DNA from: Mycolicibacterium alvei | GTDB lineage: Bacteria > Actinomycetota > Actinomycetes > Mycobacteriales > Mycobacteriaceae | Direction: 5' to 3' | NCBI RefSeq assembly: GCF_010727325.1 | Contig: NZ_AP022565.1 | Location: forward strand, 1,426,001-1,490,000 | Length of the DNA stretch: 64,000 bases | Shown here: one piece after another, positions 36,721 through 44,568 of the stretch | Layout: the number at the start of each line of letters is the position of its first letter | Position numbering within the stretch: position 1 is the first letter of the stretch | The notes under the pieces: model-generated | The model's database searches: none | Seen by the model: only the letters and a program-made list of their open reading frames with translations | Told to the model about the DNA's origin: nothing | Position numbers and translations under genes: made by a program

Positions 36721-37590
36721 CTAACAGACCTTCGCGATGACCGTCTCGGCGAACTGTTCGATGGGACCCCGGAAACGATCCGTGCCCGTGGCACCGTTGG
36801 GCATTGCGAGCCACGGCGCGCACATCACTGCGGTGATGCCGTGTTCCTCGGCCCGCTTGTACAGGTCCGGTGTGGGCGAGTCCAGCAGCGCCAGGATGAT
36901 CTCGAACGGCTCGTGCTCCCGGCCGTATTCACGTCGAAGTTCGGCCAGTCGGGCGGTGTAGCGGGTCGCCTGCTCCAGGGTGTAGGCGTAGCCGATCCAG
37001 CCCTCGCAGGTACGGGCCGCACGCCGCAGCGCCGTCTCGGATTCACCGCCGCACAGGATCGGCACCGGTGCGGGCGGGTGCGGTTCGATCATCATCTCGG
37101 GAACCGAGTAGTAGCGCCCTTCGTAGGACACCCAGCCGCCGCGCCAGATCTCGCGCAGTGCCGGGATCATCTCGTCCAGCCGTTTCCCGCGTGTGTCGAA
37201 ATCCTGACCCATGAGCTCGAACTCCTCGCGCATCCAGCCCACGCCCACCCCGAGCGACACTCGCCCACCGGAGATCACCGCGGCCGTCGCCACCTGCTTG
37301 GCCACTTCGAGCAGCGGACGCGCCGGCGCCACGTAGACGGCGTTGGAGAAGCGCAGCCGACGGGTGAGCGCCGCCATTGCCCCGATCAGAACCCAGGAGT
37401 CCGGCCAGGCCGTCTCCGGTGCCCACGGCGGCTTACCTGTCGGCGAATCCGGGTACGGCGAGGACAGCTCACGCGGATAGATCATGTGATCCGAGCAGAC
37501 CATGCCGTGATATCCGGCATCGTCGAGCAACGGAGCAACCGTCAGTGCGTCGGTGGTATCCATGAATGCCGTACCGCTCCAAAACTGCAT
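36721..37590 (-). CDS. LLM-class F420-dependent oxidoreductase (TIGR03619-like)
   Basis: 289 residues from ATG 37590, which has GAAGGT upstream; an extension to 37647 is unsupported. The luciferase-like TIM barrel is indicated by DDAGYHGMVCSDHMIYP, TRRLRFSNAVYVAPARPLLE, the segment GGRVSLGVGVGWMREEFE, and PVPILCGGESETALRRAAR. Mycobacteria have many such F420-H2 dependent enzymes; the substrate is unknown. It diverges from the photolyase gene with only 49 bp between starts, and photolyase chromophores can include F420-like deazaflavins, a loose connection. Confidence 0.82.
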   Translation of the reverse strand: MQFWSGTAFMDTTDALTVAPLLDDAGYHGMVCSDHMIYPRELSSPYPDSPTGKPPWAPETAWPDSWVLIGAMAALTRRLRFSNAVYVAPARPLLEVAKQVATAAVISGGRVSLGVGVGWMREEFELMGQDFDTRGKRLDEMIPALREIWRGGWVSYEGRYYSVPEMMIEPHPPAPVPILCGGESETALRRAARTCEGWIGYAYTLEQATRYTARLAELRREYGREHEPFEIILALLDSPTPDLYKRAEEHGITAVMCAPWLAMPNGATGTDRFRGPIEQFAETVIAKVC

Positions 37591-37639
37591 CTGCAGACCT
37601 TCCGTGTGTGTCCGGTGTGTGCACGGGCAGCATGGACAC

Positions 37640-38974
37640 ATGCCCACGCTGCTCTGGTTTCGGCGAGACCTGCGCCTTCACGACCATCCCGCCTTGTTGG
37701 AGGCCGCCCGACTCGACGGCGCAGTGATGGCCTGCTACGTGCTCGATCCGCGACTGGAGGCCTCCTCGGGTGCGCGTCGCCTCCAGTACCTGTACCGGGC
37801 GTTGCGCGACCTGTCCGAGCGCCTCGACGGAAATCTGCTGGTGACTCGCGGCCGACCCGAACAGCGGATTCCGGCGCTGGCCCGGGCCATCAGCGCCACT
37901 TCGGTACACGTCTCGCAGGACCACTCGCCGTTCGGTCGGCGGCGCGACGACACGGTCCGGGCGGCTCTCGGCGAGATCGACCTGTGCGCAACAGGATCGG
38001 GCTACCTGGTGTCGCCCGGCCGGATAACCAAATCGGATGGTGCGCCGTATCGGGTCTTCACGCCGTTCTTCCGCGCCTGGCGCGGGCACGGTTGGCGTCC
38101 TCCTGCCGATTCCGGGCCCGATTCGGCGCGCTGGATCGACCCCGCAGATATCTCCGACGACATCGCCGACCGAGCCGAAATTCCTTCTGTCACAGATGAA
38201 CTGATGGTCGATGCGGGCGAGCGCGCGGCCGTGTCGCAGTGGCGGGATTTCGTGGCGAAGGGATTGGCCGACTACCCGACCGGGCGCGACCGCCCCGACC
38301 TCGACGCCACCAGCCGGATGTCGGCGCACCTCAAGTTCGGCGCCATCCACCCACGAACCATGGCCGTTGACCTCGGCTCCGGCGACGAGGCCTACCTGCG
38401 GGAGCTGGCCTTCCGCGACTTCTATGCCGCGGTGCTGCATCACTGGCCCGACAGTGCGTGGCGAAACTGGAACCGCGATTTCGACGCAATCGAACTGGAC
38501 GATGACGAGGCGGCCCGGCAGGCATTCGCGGCGTGGAAGTCCGGCCGGACCGGCTTTCCGATCGTCGATGCCGGAATGCGTCAGCTGGCCGCGACCGGGT
38601 TCATGCACAACCGGGTGCGCATGATCGTGGCGTCGTTCCTCGTCAAGGACCTGCACCTGCCGTGGCAATGGGGGGCACGCTGGTTTCTCGACCAGCTGAT
38701 CGACGGCGATCTGGCCAACAACCAACACGGGTGGCAGTGGGCGGCCGGCTGCGGCACCGACGCCGCGCCGTACTTCCGTGTCTTCAATCCGGGCCTGCAG
38801 GGCGCGAAGTTCGACCCCGACGGCGCCTACATCCGACGCTGGGTGCCGGAATTGGCCGATGTCGTCGACGTGCACAAACTCGGTGCCGATCGACCGGGGT
38901 CGTATCCGGAACCGATCGCCGACCACGCCGAGGAGCGGCTGGAGGCGCTGCGGAGGTACCGGCGCCTGGGTTGA
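37640..38974 (+). CDS. phr: Deoxyribodipyrimidine photolyase (class I CPD, cryptochrome/photolyase family)
   Basis: 444 residues from ATG 37640. The N-terminal antenna domain starts LLWFRRDLRLHDHPALLEA. The C-terminal FAD domain has GAIHPRTMAVDL, FRDFYAAVLHHWP, FPIVDAGMRQLAATGFMHNR (split FPIVDAGMRQL, AATGFMHNRVRM), ASFLVKDLHLPWQWG and ANNQHGWQWAAGCGTDAAPY (split DLANNQHGWQW, AAGCGTDAAPY). It repairs UV pyrimidine dimers in light. M. tuberculosis lacks a photolyase, so its presence fits a sunlit environmental mycobacterium. Longer upstream in-frame sequence overlaps the divergent promoter and is rejected. Confidence 0.93.
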   Translation: MPTLLWFRRDLRLHDHPALLEAARLDGAVMACYVLDPRLEASSGARRLQYLYRALRDLSERLDGNLLVTRGRPEQRIPALARAISATSVHVSQDHSPFGRRRDDTVRAALGEIDLCATGSGYLVSPGRITKSDGAPYRVFTPFFRAWRGHGWRPPADSGPDSARWIDPADISDDIADRAEIPSVTDELMVDAGERAAVSQWRDFVAKGLADYPTGRDRPDLDATSRMSAHLKFGAIHPRTMAVDLGSGDEAYLRELAFRDFYAAVLHHWPDSAWRNWNRDFDAIELDDDEAARQAFAAWKSGRTGFPIVDAGMRQLAATGFMHNRVRMIVASFLVKDLHLPWQWGARWFLDQLIDGDLANNQHGWQWAAGCGTDAAPYFRVFNPGLQGAKFDPDGAYIRRWVPELADVVDVHKLGADRPGSYPEPIADHAEERLEALRRYRRLG

Positions 38975-39061
38975 CCCCCCAGGGCTGGCGTACGACGCAG
39001 CGTCGTATGTCAGAATGTCCGCAAGCCAAGCCTGAAGCCAGTTCGATCCGGAGGAGCAACC

Positions 39062-39316
39062 GTGGCCAGCACCGAAGTGGAGCGCAACAACGGCGTCGAC
39101 GTCGAGGAAGTGCCGTCCGCAGCGTGGGGCTGGTCGGATCTGAACATCAAGGTGATCCACCTCGGCGGCATCCTGTCCGCGCTCTTCCTGCTGGTCATGA
39201 TGCACGGCAACCACGTCGGGAAGGTCGAGGACTGGTTCCTCATCACATTCGCGGCGCTGATCTTCCTGGCCGTGGGGCGCAACATCTGGATGCGTCGCCG
39301 CGGCTGGATTCGCTAG
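39062..39316 (+). CDS. DUF2631 small membrane protein
   Basis: 84 residues. GTG at 39062 has GGAGGAG six bases upstream. The sequence has an acidic cytoplasmic start, then two hydrophobic segments ([16 protein letters not shown] and [15 protein letters not shown]) separated by a short [10 protein letters not shown] loop, ending in a basic [12 protein letters not shown] tail. It resembles Rv2876 in type and synteny. Function is unknown. Confidence 0.82.
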   Translation: MASTEVERNNGVDVEEVPSAAWGWSDLNIKVIHLGGILSALFLLVMMHGNHVGKVEDWFLITFAALIFLAVGRNIWMRRRGWIR

Positions 39317-39338
39317 CCGCACATCGCCCCTGCCGACC

Positions 39339-40205
39339 CTACAACCGGGCCGGCACATCGATCGAGGTATCCACCGGTCGCATCGGCCGAATCAGCCCTT
39401 CCTGGGCGAATGACGCCACCATCTCGCCGTCCTCGGTGTGTATCTGACCGCGGACATACGACATCCCCTGTCCGGCCGCGGTGCTCTCATGGCTGTAGAG
39501 CAGCCAGCCGTCCCACTCCGCCGGCTCGTGGAAACTGACCGACGTCGACATCACGGCTGTCGATATTGTCTCGTGCGCCTGGGCGGTACCGACCCCGCGA
39601 TGTGGTCGCATCGTGGTCGAGATGCCAAGTTGCCCGGTGAAATACGCCAGCAGCGCCTTGGCGAGATCGTCACGTTCGGGGATCGGGTCATAGCGCAGCC
39701 AGGCATGGAGCTCGGGAGGCCCCACCTCGTCGGGACTGTTGACGTCCACCACATCGAACAGGCGCAACTCGTGACCGACCATGGCCTGCCCGGCCGGGTT
39801 GGCGTCGTCGGGCGTTTCGACGTCGGGTCGCAATGCGTGGTGACGGACCACGTCGCCCGTCGGCACATCGGCCAGGACCGTCACCGTCGCGCACAGCCGT
39901 GAATCCTGGTCGACGGCCACCACCGCGGTCGCGGTCGAACGACCCTCGTGCACCACGTTGACACACAGCTCGACGGTGGAGTCGATCTCGACCGGTCGGG
40001 TGAACACCGCATGCGCCGATCGAATTGTCTTGTCCGGGAATCGCTTTGCCGCTGCCACAATGGCCTGGCCCAACGCTTGTGCACCCTTGGCCACCTGCCT
40101 GCCGTCGGTTCCGGCCGGCCCAGTGCGCCCGGCGAACCGATCCGTCCCGACGGGCGTCACGTCGAACACCTCGAGCAGGCCCGCGACCGAGGCCGGTTCC
40201 GGCAT
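39339..40205 (-). CDS. TesB-like acyl-CoA thioesterase
   Basis: 288 residues. The double-hotdog thioesterase II family shows in GGQ-like VAKGAQALGQAIVAAAKRFPD, IRSAHAVFTRPVEI (first hotdog) and STSVSFHEPAEWDGWLLYSH with ESTAAGQGMSYVRGQIHTEDG (split STAAGQGMSYV, RGQIHTEDG). ATG at 40205 overlaps the previous stop as TGATG, so the two genes are coupled; a GTG at 40211 is an alternative start. The pair is read away from a promoter carrying the shared 26-bp element at 40882. Confidence 0.85.
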   Translation of the reverse strand: MPEPASVAGLLEVFDVTPVGTDRFAGRTGPAGTDGRQVAKGAQALGQAIVAAAKRFPDKTIRSAHAVFTRPVEIDSTVELCVNVVHEGRSTATAVVAVDQDSRLCATVTVLADVPTGDVVRHHALRPDVETPDDANPAGQAMVGHELRLFDVVDVNSPDEVGPPELHAWLRYDPIPERDDLAKALLAYFTGQLGISTTMRPHRGVGTAQAHETISTAVMSTSVSFHEPAEWDGWLLYSHESTAAGQGMSYVRGQIHTEDGEMVASFAQEGLIRPMRPVDTSIDVPARL

Positions 40206-40798
40206 CAACACCCCGAAACCAGGTCGGCGTCGAGCAGACCCGCAGAACGCTCACCGCGGAACAGCGTTTCCACCCCGTCTGCCGACCCCGGATCCGCGCC
40301 GGTCACTACCAGCGCATGGGACTTGAAGGCCAACGCCGCCGCGCTCGGCCGGTACTGCACGCGTTCCATCGCCCCGCCGAGGCCATCGGCGCCGTGCGCC
40401 CCGGCAAAGACCACGTCGGCCCTGGCGCTGCGCCAGAAGAGCCCGTGGTCATCGGATTCGAGCCGGGAGGCGCAGATCACCGTCATCGCGACCGAGTCCG
40501 CGTCCGCCGGCTGCCACAGCCCTTCCAGGCCAACGGCTTTCAGCCCGAGGATGCGCAGCGCACGCTGATCTCCGTCCTCACCGGCGGCGACGCTGACCTG
40601 CCAGCCCGCCATCGCCCGGTCGAACAACCACCCGCCGATGCCCGACACCACTTCGGCGACATCGCCGGCCACCACGTTCAGCTGGTACTGCAGGGCCTTC
40701 TCGGGACGCGCCCGTGGCCGGGCGAACGGGACCACGAGCGTATTGCCGTCGCCGCGCACCTCAGACAATTGCGCGGACATTCCTGACTGTCGGGACAT
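40205..40798 (-). CDS. Hypothetical protein, coupled to TesB-like gene
   Basis: 197 residues from ATG 40798; ATG 40780 is an alternative. No family is recognised. Composition is mixed, with strands such as NTLVVPFARP, YQLNVVAGDVAEVV, GWQVSVAAGED, ADSVAMTVICASRL and ALAFKSHALVVTGADPG. There are no membrane segments and no signal peptide. An in-frame extension up to 41083 runs through the promoter region and is unlikely. It shares a TGATG junction with the thioesterase gene, so it probably joins the same lipid/CoA-ester process. Confidence 0.6.
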   Translation of the reverse strand: MSRQSGMSAQLSEVRGDGNTLVVPFARPRARPEKALQYQLNVVAGDVAEVVSGIGGWLFDRAMAGWQVSVAAGEDGDQRALRILGLKAVGLEGLWQPADADSVAMTVICASRLESDDHGLFWRSARADVVFAGAHGADGLGGAMERVQYRPSAAALAFKSHALVVTGADPGSADGVETLFRGERSAGLLDADLVSGC

Positions 40799-40881
40799 AG
40801 GGCATCCAATCCGGGTCCAAAGGGCTATCGGTCGGCACTCTCGACGGGGGCGCTGCGGTGTGTCCCGCCTCACCCAACAGC

Positions 40882-40907
40882 GTGACATTCTCAAGAGAAT
40901 CTGTAAA
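40882..40907. promoter_or_regulatory. Shared 26-bp operator, copy 1
   Basis: Plus strand reads GTGACATTC, ten bases, then CTGTAAA. It sits between the divergent hypothetical/thioesterase pair (start 40798) and the DUF427/SRPBCC pair (start 41007). The ten-base spacer sits within a second dyad, ATTCTC-AA-GAGAAT (40887-40900). Two positions differ from the three other copies found near 50607, 58946 and 61591. It is probably the site of the TetR-type regulator encoded at 61626. Confidence 0.6.
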
Positions 40908-41006
40908 GCTTCTGTTTTGAGGCAGCGATCGACCACGCCAATGGCCACCGCTGCGTCGAGCAGACGCGCCCGCGTCCGGAAAGTTGTCCAAAATGGAGGT
41001 GCTGCA

Positions 41007-41714
41007 ATGAGTCTCGTCGCAGGGCGGGGTCCGTTGGGTACACAACCGGCCGGTTGGTTCACTCCCCCGCTCACTGACGGCACGGTCTACGTCGAACCGC
41101 ACCCGCGCCGTATTCAAGCTTTCCGCGGCGAAGTCGCGGTACTCGACACCGAGCACGCCCTGATGGTGCACCGCGCCGGTCACCCACTCAGCTACGCATT
41201 CCGCAGCGATGAGGTCGGTGACCTCCCGCACGAGCCGGTGGCCGAGGCAGCGGGATATGTGGCGGTGCCCTGGGACGCCGTCGACACGTGGGTCGAAGAG
41301 GGCCGCCAGCTCGTGCACTACCCGCCGAATCCCTACCACCGGGTCGACTGCCGGACGACCCGCCGCGGCCTGCGGGTGACGGCCGCCGAGACCGTGCTGG
41401 TCGACACCGACGACACGGTGATCGTCTTCGAAACCGCCTTGGAACCGCGGCTGTACGTCAACCCCGCCCTGGTCCGTACCGATCTCCTACAGATCAGCCC
41501 GACCACGTCGTACTGCAACTACAAGGGCACCGCCACCTACTGGTCGGCGGTCGTCGGCGACACCGTCATCGCCGACGTGGCGTGGAGTTACCCCGACACC
41601 CCACCGGAATCCCTGCCCATCCAGGGATTCCTCAGCTTCGACGACACCCGCGTGGACGTGCTCGCCGAACTCCCCTCGTCGGGGACGTCGGCGTCCTGCG
41701 GCTGCGAAGTGTGA
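41007..41714 (+). CDS. DUF427 domain protein
   Basis: 235 residues from ATG 41007, with GGAGG seven bases upstream. Two DUF427-like repeats can be seen: one around VYVEPHPRRIQAFRGEVAVL and one around LVDTDDTVIVFETALEPRLY. The second repeat continues with SYCNYKGTATYWSAVVGD and DVAWSYPDTPPESLPIQGFL (split DVAWSYPDTPPE, SLPIQGFLSF). DUF427 proteins are small beta-barrel proteins of unknown function, often near catabolic genes. It ends in a Cys-rich tail SCGCEV. The SRPBCC gene follows after 31 bp. Confidence 0.8.
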   Translation: MSLVAGRGPLGTQPAGWFTPPLTDGTVYVEPHPRRIQAFRGEVAVLDTEHALMVHRAGHPLSYAFRSDEVGDLPHEPVAEAAGYVAVPWDAVDTWVEEGRQLVHYPPNPYHRVDCRTTRRGLRVTAAETVLVDTDDTVIVFETALEPRLYVNPALVRTDLLQISPTTSYCNYKGTATYWSAVVGDTVIADVAWSYPDTPPESLPIQGFLSFDDTRVDVLAELPSSGTSASCGCEV

Positions 41715-41745
41715 CCACCAGAAATATCGAGGAAGGCGAACAGCA

Positions 41746-42219
41746 GTGGGCATCGTGACCACCAGTTCCGAGACGGCTTTCACGCAATCAGCGGAGGAGG
41801 TCTACGATTTCGTCACCAATCCAGCGAACTGGGTGAAGACCTACCCGGGCAGCGCGCACATCGGCGGATTACCCGAGCGGCTACCGCTGCAGGTCGGCGA
41901 CACCTGGTCCGAGGCCGGACCCGACGGAACCCAGATCTACACCTGGCACCTGGCGATCGCCATGCGACCGCGCATGTGGGTGTTCAACTCGGCGGGCCGG
42001 CTCGGCCACGATCGTGACGGCAACGGCGGCATGGAAGGTCGTATCACCGTTCAGTATCAGTTCACCCGCCCGGGCAACGACATCACGCTGTTCAGCCGCA
42101 CGATGACCATCGAGGCCTATAAAGATGCCCCGCTGCCGGATGCACTGTTCCGCGTGGTCAATCCGGCCAACATCGACAAGTATCACGCCGCGGTGGCCCG
42201 GGAGCTGGCGCTCGGCTGA
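41746..42219 (+). CDS. SRPBCC (polyketide cyclase/START-like) ligand-binding protein
   Basis: 157 residues, start GTG 41746 with GAGGAAGG upstream. The fold is indicated by the opening helix-strand pattern TTSSETAFTQSAEEVYDFVT, NPANWVKTYPGSAHIGG, strands LQVGDTWSEAGPDG, WHLAIAMRPRMWVFNS and VQYQFTRPGNDITLFSRTMT, and a long C-terminal helix FRVVNPANIDKYHAAVARE. SRPBCC proteins bind hydrophobic ligands or help cyclise them. Paired with DUF427, it probably handles an intermediate of the local catabolic pathway; that is inference. Confidence 0.78.
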   Translation: MGIVTTSSETAFTQSAEEVYDFVTNPANWVKTYPGSAHIGGLPERLPLQVGDTWSEAGPDGTQIYTWHLAIAMRPRMWVFNSAGRLGHDRDGNGGMEGRITVQYQFTRPGNDITLFSRTMTIEAYKDAPLPDALFRVVNPANIDKYHAAVARELALG

Positions 42220-42227
42220 GCCGCGAA

Positions 42228-43466
42228 TCAGGGCACCGCGGCCGAGCCCTCGAAATCGTCGGACAGCGCCGCCGCCAGCTGCAGGGTGCGGCGCCGGAAA
42301 GCGGGCCGCAGCAGGTCGAAATGGATCTCGGTGCCCGCGGCGATGTGCTTATCCCACGGCAACACGAACACTCGGCCCGGAGCCACATGCTTCTGGAACT
42401 GATGCACCAGATCGCCGGTGTTCACGTTGGGTTTGCGGGGCCCGACGTGGTTGACCACCACGCAGGAGCGGTTCAGCAGATCCTGGTAACCGTTGTGTCG
42501 CAGCCAGTCCATGGTCACCGCTGCCTGACGGGCACCGTCGATCGAGGCGCTGGCCACGATGACCGCGCTCGAAACCGTCGCCAGTACGCCGCGGCCCGCC
42601 GGCGCGAACATGTCGGCCGCGCAGTCGGCCAGCACCAGGTTGTAGTGCTTGGAGACCGCAGCGGTGGCCGCGTTCCAGTCCTCGTCGTTGAAGGCCCGGC
42701 CAGCTCCGCTGTATTCGTCGCTGGACAGCACCTCGAGCTTCGACTCGTTCATGCTGGTGTAGGCCCGGACATCGTTGTAACGCGACAGGTCCTTGGCGGC
42801 CAGCAGGTCGCTCACCGTCGCTGAGGACTGCCGACCGACCCGGTCGGCCAGGTTGCCGCTGGCCGGGTCGGCGTCGACGGCCAAGATCCGATCGCCCCGA
42901 ACCGCGCTCAGGACCGAACCGAGCGCCACGGTGACGGCGGTCTTGCCCACGCCACCCTTCAAGCCGAAGACACCGATCTGATGGGACTCGCGCGCCGTAC
43001 GGCGCACTCTGGCGTAGAGATCCAGTTCGTACAGTTCGTCGCGGGAAAGCCCCGGGTTGAGGCGGGTGGTGGCGAAAACCACCCGTCGCCAGCCGCGTCG
43101 CGGCTGCATCTTGACCGAGGAGCGCACGCCGACGCGGGAGAGGTTGTCGATGGCGCGCGGCTCGCCCGGTGCGGCCGCCGGGATCGGCTGCTCCAGGATC
43201 CAGCTCCCGGCCGAGGACGACCCGCTGATCGGGCGGCCGGGGACCGGCGGAAGTTTGGCGGTGATCTCGGCTTCGCGGGGAGCAGCGAAATTCGAGGTCA
43301 ACACGACCGGAGGGGTCGACACCCTGGCGTCGCCGTGCCGGGACCGCCCGTTGGGCAATGCCGCGACCGGTCCGCCCAGGAGGGCGTCAAGTCCGCCGTA
43401 TGCCAGCGGATCTCTGGCGTGTCTGGCATCTCCCGAGTACATGAGCCGGTCGTCGTCGGCCGACAT
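42228..43466 (-). CDS. MinD/ParA-like P-loop ATPase of the EspI type
   Basis: 412 residues. A variable, proline-rich N-terminal 120 residues precede GWRRVVFATTRLNPGLSRDE and LYELDLYARVRRTARESHQI, the conserved lead-in of mycobacterial EspI-type ATPases. The deviant Walker A is GVFGLKGGVGKTAVTVALG (about residues 163-181), with Asp-rich ILAVDADPASGNLADRVG and LVLADCAADMFAPAG later. EspI (Rv3876) modulates ESX-1 secretion under low ATP; several paralogues lie outside ESX loci. No ESX core gene is in this window, but an EspC-like gene lies about 9 kb away. The role is not established. Confidence 0.8.
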   Translation of the reverse strand: MSADDDRLMYSGDARHARDPLAYGGLDALLGGPVAALPNGRSRHGDARVSTPPVVLTSNFAAPREAEITAKLPPVPGRPISGSSSAGSWILEQPIPAAAPGEPRAIDNLSRVGVRSSVKMQPRRGWRRVVFATTRLNPGLSRDELYELDLYARVRRTARESHQIGVFGLKGGVGKTAVTVALGSVLSAVRGDRILAVDADPASGNLADRVGRQSSATVSDLLAAKDLSRYNDVRAYTSMNESKLEVLSSDEYSGAGRAFNDEDWNAATAAVSKHYNLVLADCAADMFAPAGRGVLATVSSAVIVASASIDGARQAAVTMDWLRHNGYQDLLNRSCVVVNHVGPRKPNVNTGDLVHQFQKHVAPGRVFVLPWDKHIAAGTEIHFDLLRPAFRRRTLQLAAALSDDFEGSAAVP

Positions 43467-43641
43467 AGTTACCTCTCAATCGCTCATTCGCTCCCGACGT
43501 ACCGGGTGGCCCACTCGGGCGTGCCGCGGCGATCGTCGCACCGGCCGCACCGATTTGTCCGTGCGAGACCCGGGTAGAACAGACCTGCATTATTGCCCAC
43601 AACGTCGACCACAACCACCGCCGAGGTGACCAGCTACCGCA

Positions 43642-44565
43642 TCATCCGTGCAGGGCACGGCGCAGTGCCGCACCTTGCAATGCGAAAAGTTGCTGGCTGA
43701 CCTCGCACTCGGGAAGCAACGAATCGAATCCGTGGCACGTCCCGGGAAACAGGTGCAATTCGGTGGCAACGCCCTCGATCAGCAGGCGGCGCGCATAGTC
43801 GAGCGCCTCGTCGCGCAGCGGATCGAGTTCCGAACACGTGATCAGTGCCGGCGCCACACCGGTCAGATTCACGGCCCGCGCGGGCACGGCCGCCTCGGGA
43901 ACGTCCCGACCGCCCGCATAGTGTCGCCACATCGCTGCGCTCGCCGGGCCGTCGAAGCCCGGGGTGTCGGAGAACTCCTGCTTGGACCGGGTGGGACGGT
44001 CGTCGAGCACCGGCTGGTGCAGCGACTGGAACACGATGGGGGGCGCGGAGCCGGCCGCGGCATGCTGCGCCAGCAGCGCGGCCAGAGAGCCGCCCGCGCT
44101 GTTGCCGGCCACCGCGATGCGGCCCGGGTCGATGTCGAGTTCGCCGGCCAGCGTGGCCGCCCAGTTGAGCACCACCATCGCGTCATCGAAGCCGGCCGGA
44201 TAGGGATACTCGGGTGCGAGCCGGTAGTCCATCGCGATCACGGTGCACCGGGCACGGCGGGCCAACTCCACACATTGGATCTGGTCGGTGTCGAGGTTGC
44301 CCAGGACGAAGGCACCCGAATGGCAGTACACCACCGCGGGCGACGGTGAGGGTCCACCGCGGTAGATCCGCACCGGGATGGTGCGTCGTCCGAGCGCGAC
44401 GCGCGCCCCGACGATCTCCACCCCCGGGGTGTCCAGGACCTGCGCAGCATCGCGGCGACGCTGATCCAGAGAGGTACGCACCACGCCCAGCTGATCAGTG
44501 GTCAGATCGGTCCGGGCCTCGGCAAACCCGTGCAACGCGGGGTCGAGGCGCTCCAGCCAGGGCAT
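43642..44565 (-). CDS. Alpha/beta hydrolase/esterase, LipH/HSL family
   Basis: 307 residues. The HSL-type oxyanion motif appears as VVYCHSGAFVLGNLDTD (HSGA where HGGG is usual). The nucleophile elbow is VAGNSAGGSLAALL (Ser about 153). The acid and His are in CSELDPLRDEALDYAR and FPGTCHGFDSL. It is the last gene of a seven-gene operon, 3 bp after the Baeyer-Villiger monooxygenase gene, so it may hydrolyse the ester or lactone that enzyme makes. No signal peptide is visible. Confidence 0.85.
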   Translation of the reverse strand: MPWLERLDPALHGFAEARTDLTTDQLGVVRTSLDQRRRDAAQVLDTPGVEIVGARVALGRRTIPVRIYRGGPSPSPAVVYCHSGAFVLGNLDTDQIQCVELARRARCTVIAMDYRLAPEYPYPAGFDDAMVVLNWAATLAGELDIDPGRIAVAGNSAGGSLAALLAQHAAAGSAPPIVFQSLHQPVLDDRPTRSKQEFSDTPGFDGPASAAMWRHYAGGRDVPEAAVPARAVNLTGVAPALITCSELDPLRDEALDYARRLLIEGVATELHLFPGTCHGFDSLLPECEVSQQLFALQGAALRRALHG

Positions 44566-44568
44566 GGC

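Noticed and set aside
37469..39358. Long open frame (629 codons) on the minus strand
   Set aside because: It runs antisense through the photolyase and DUF2631 genes; its translation has no family features, while the plus-strand genes are well conserved.
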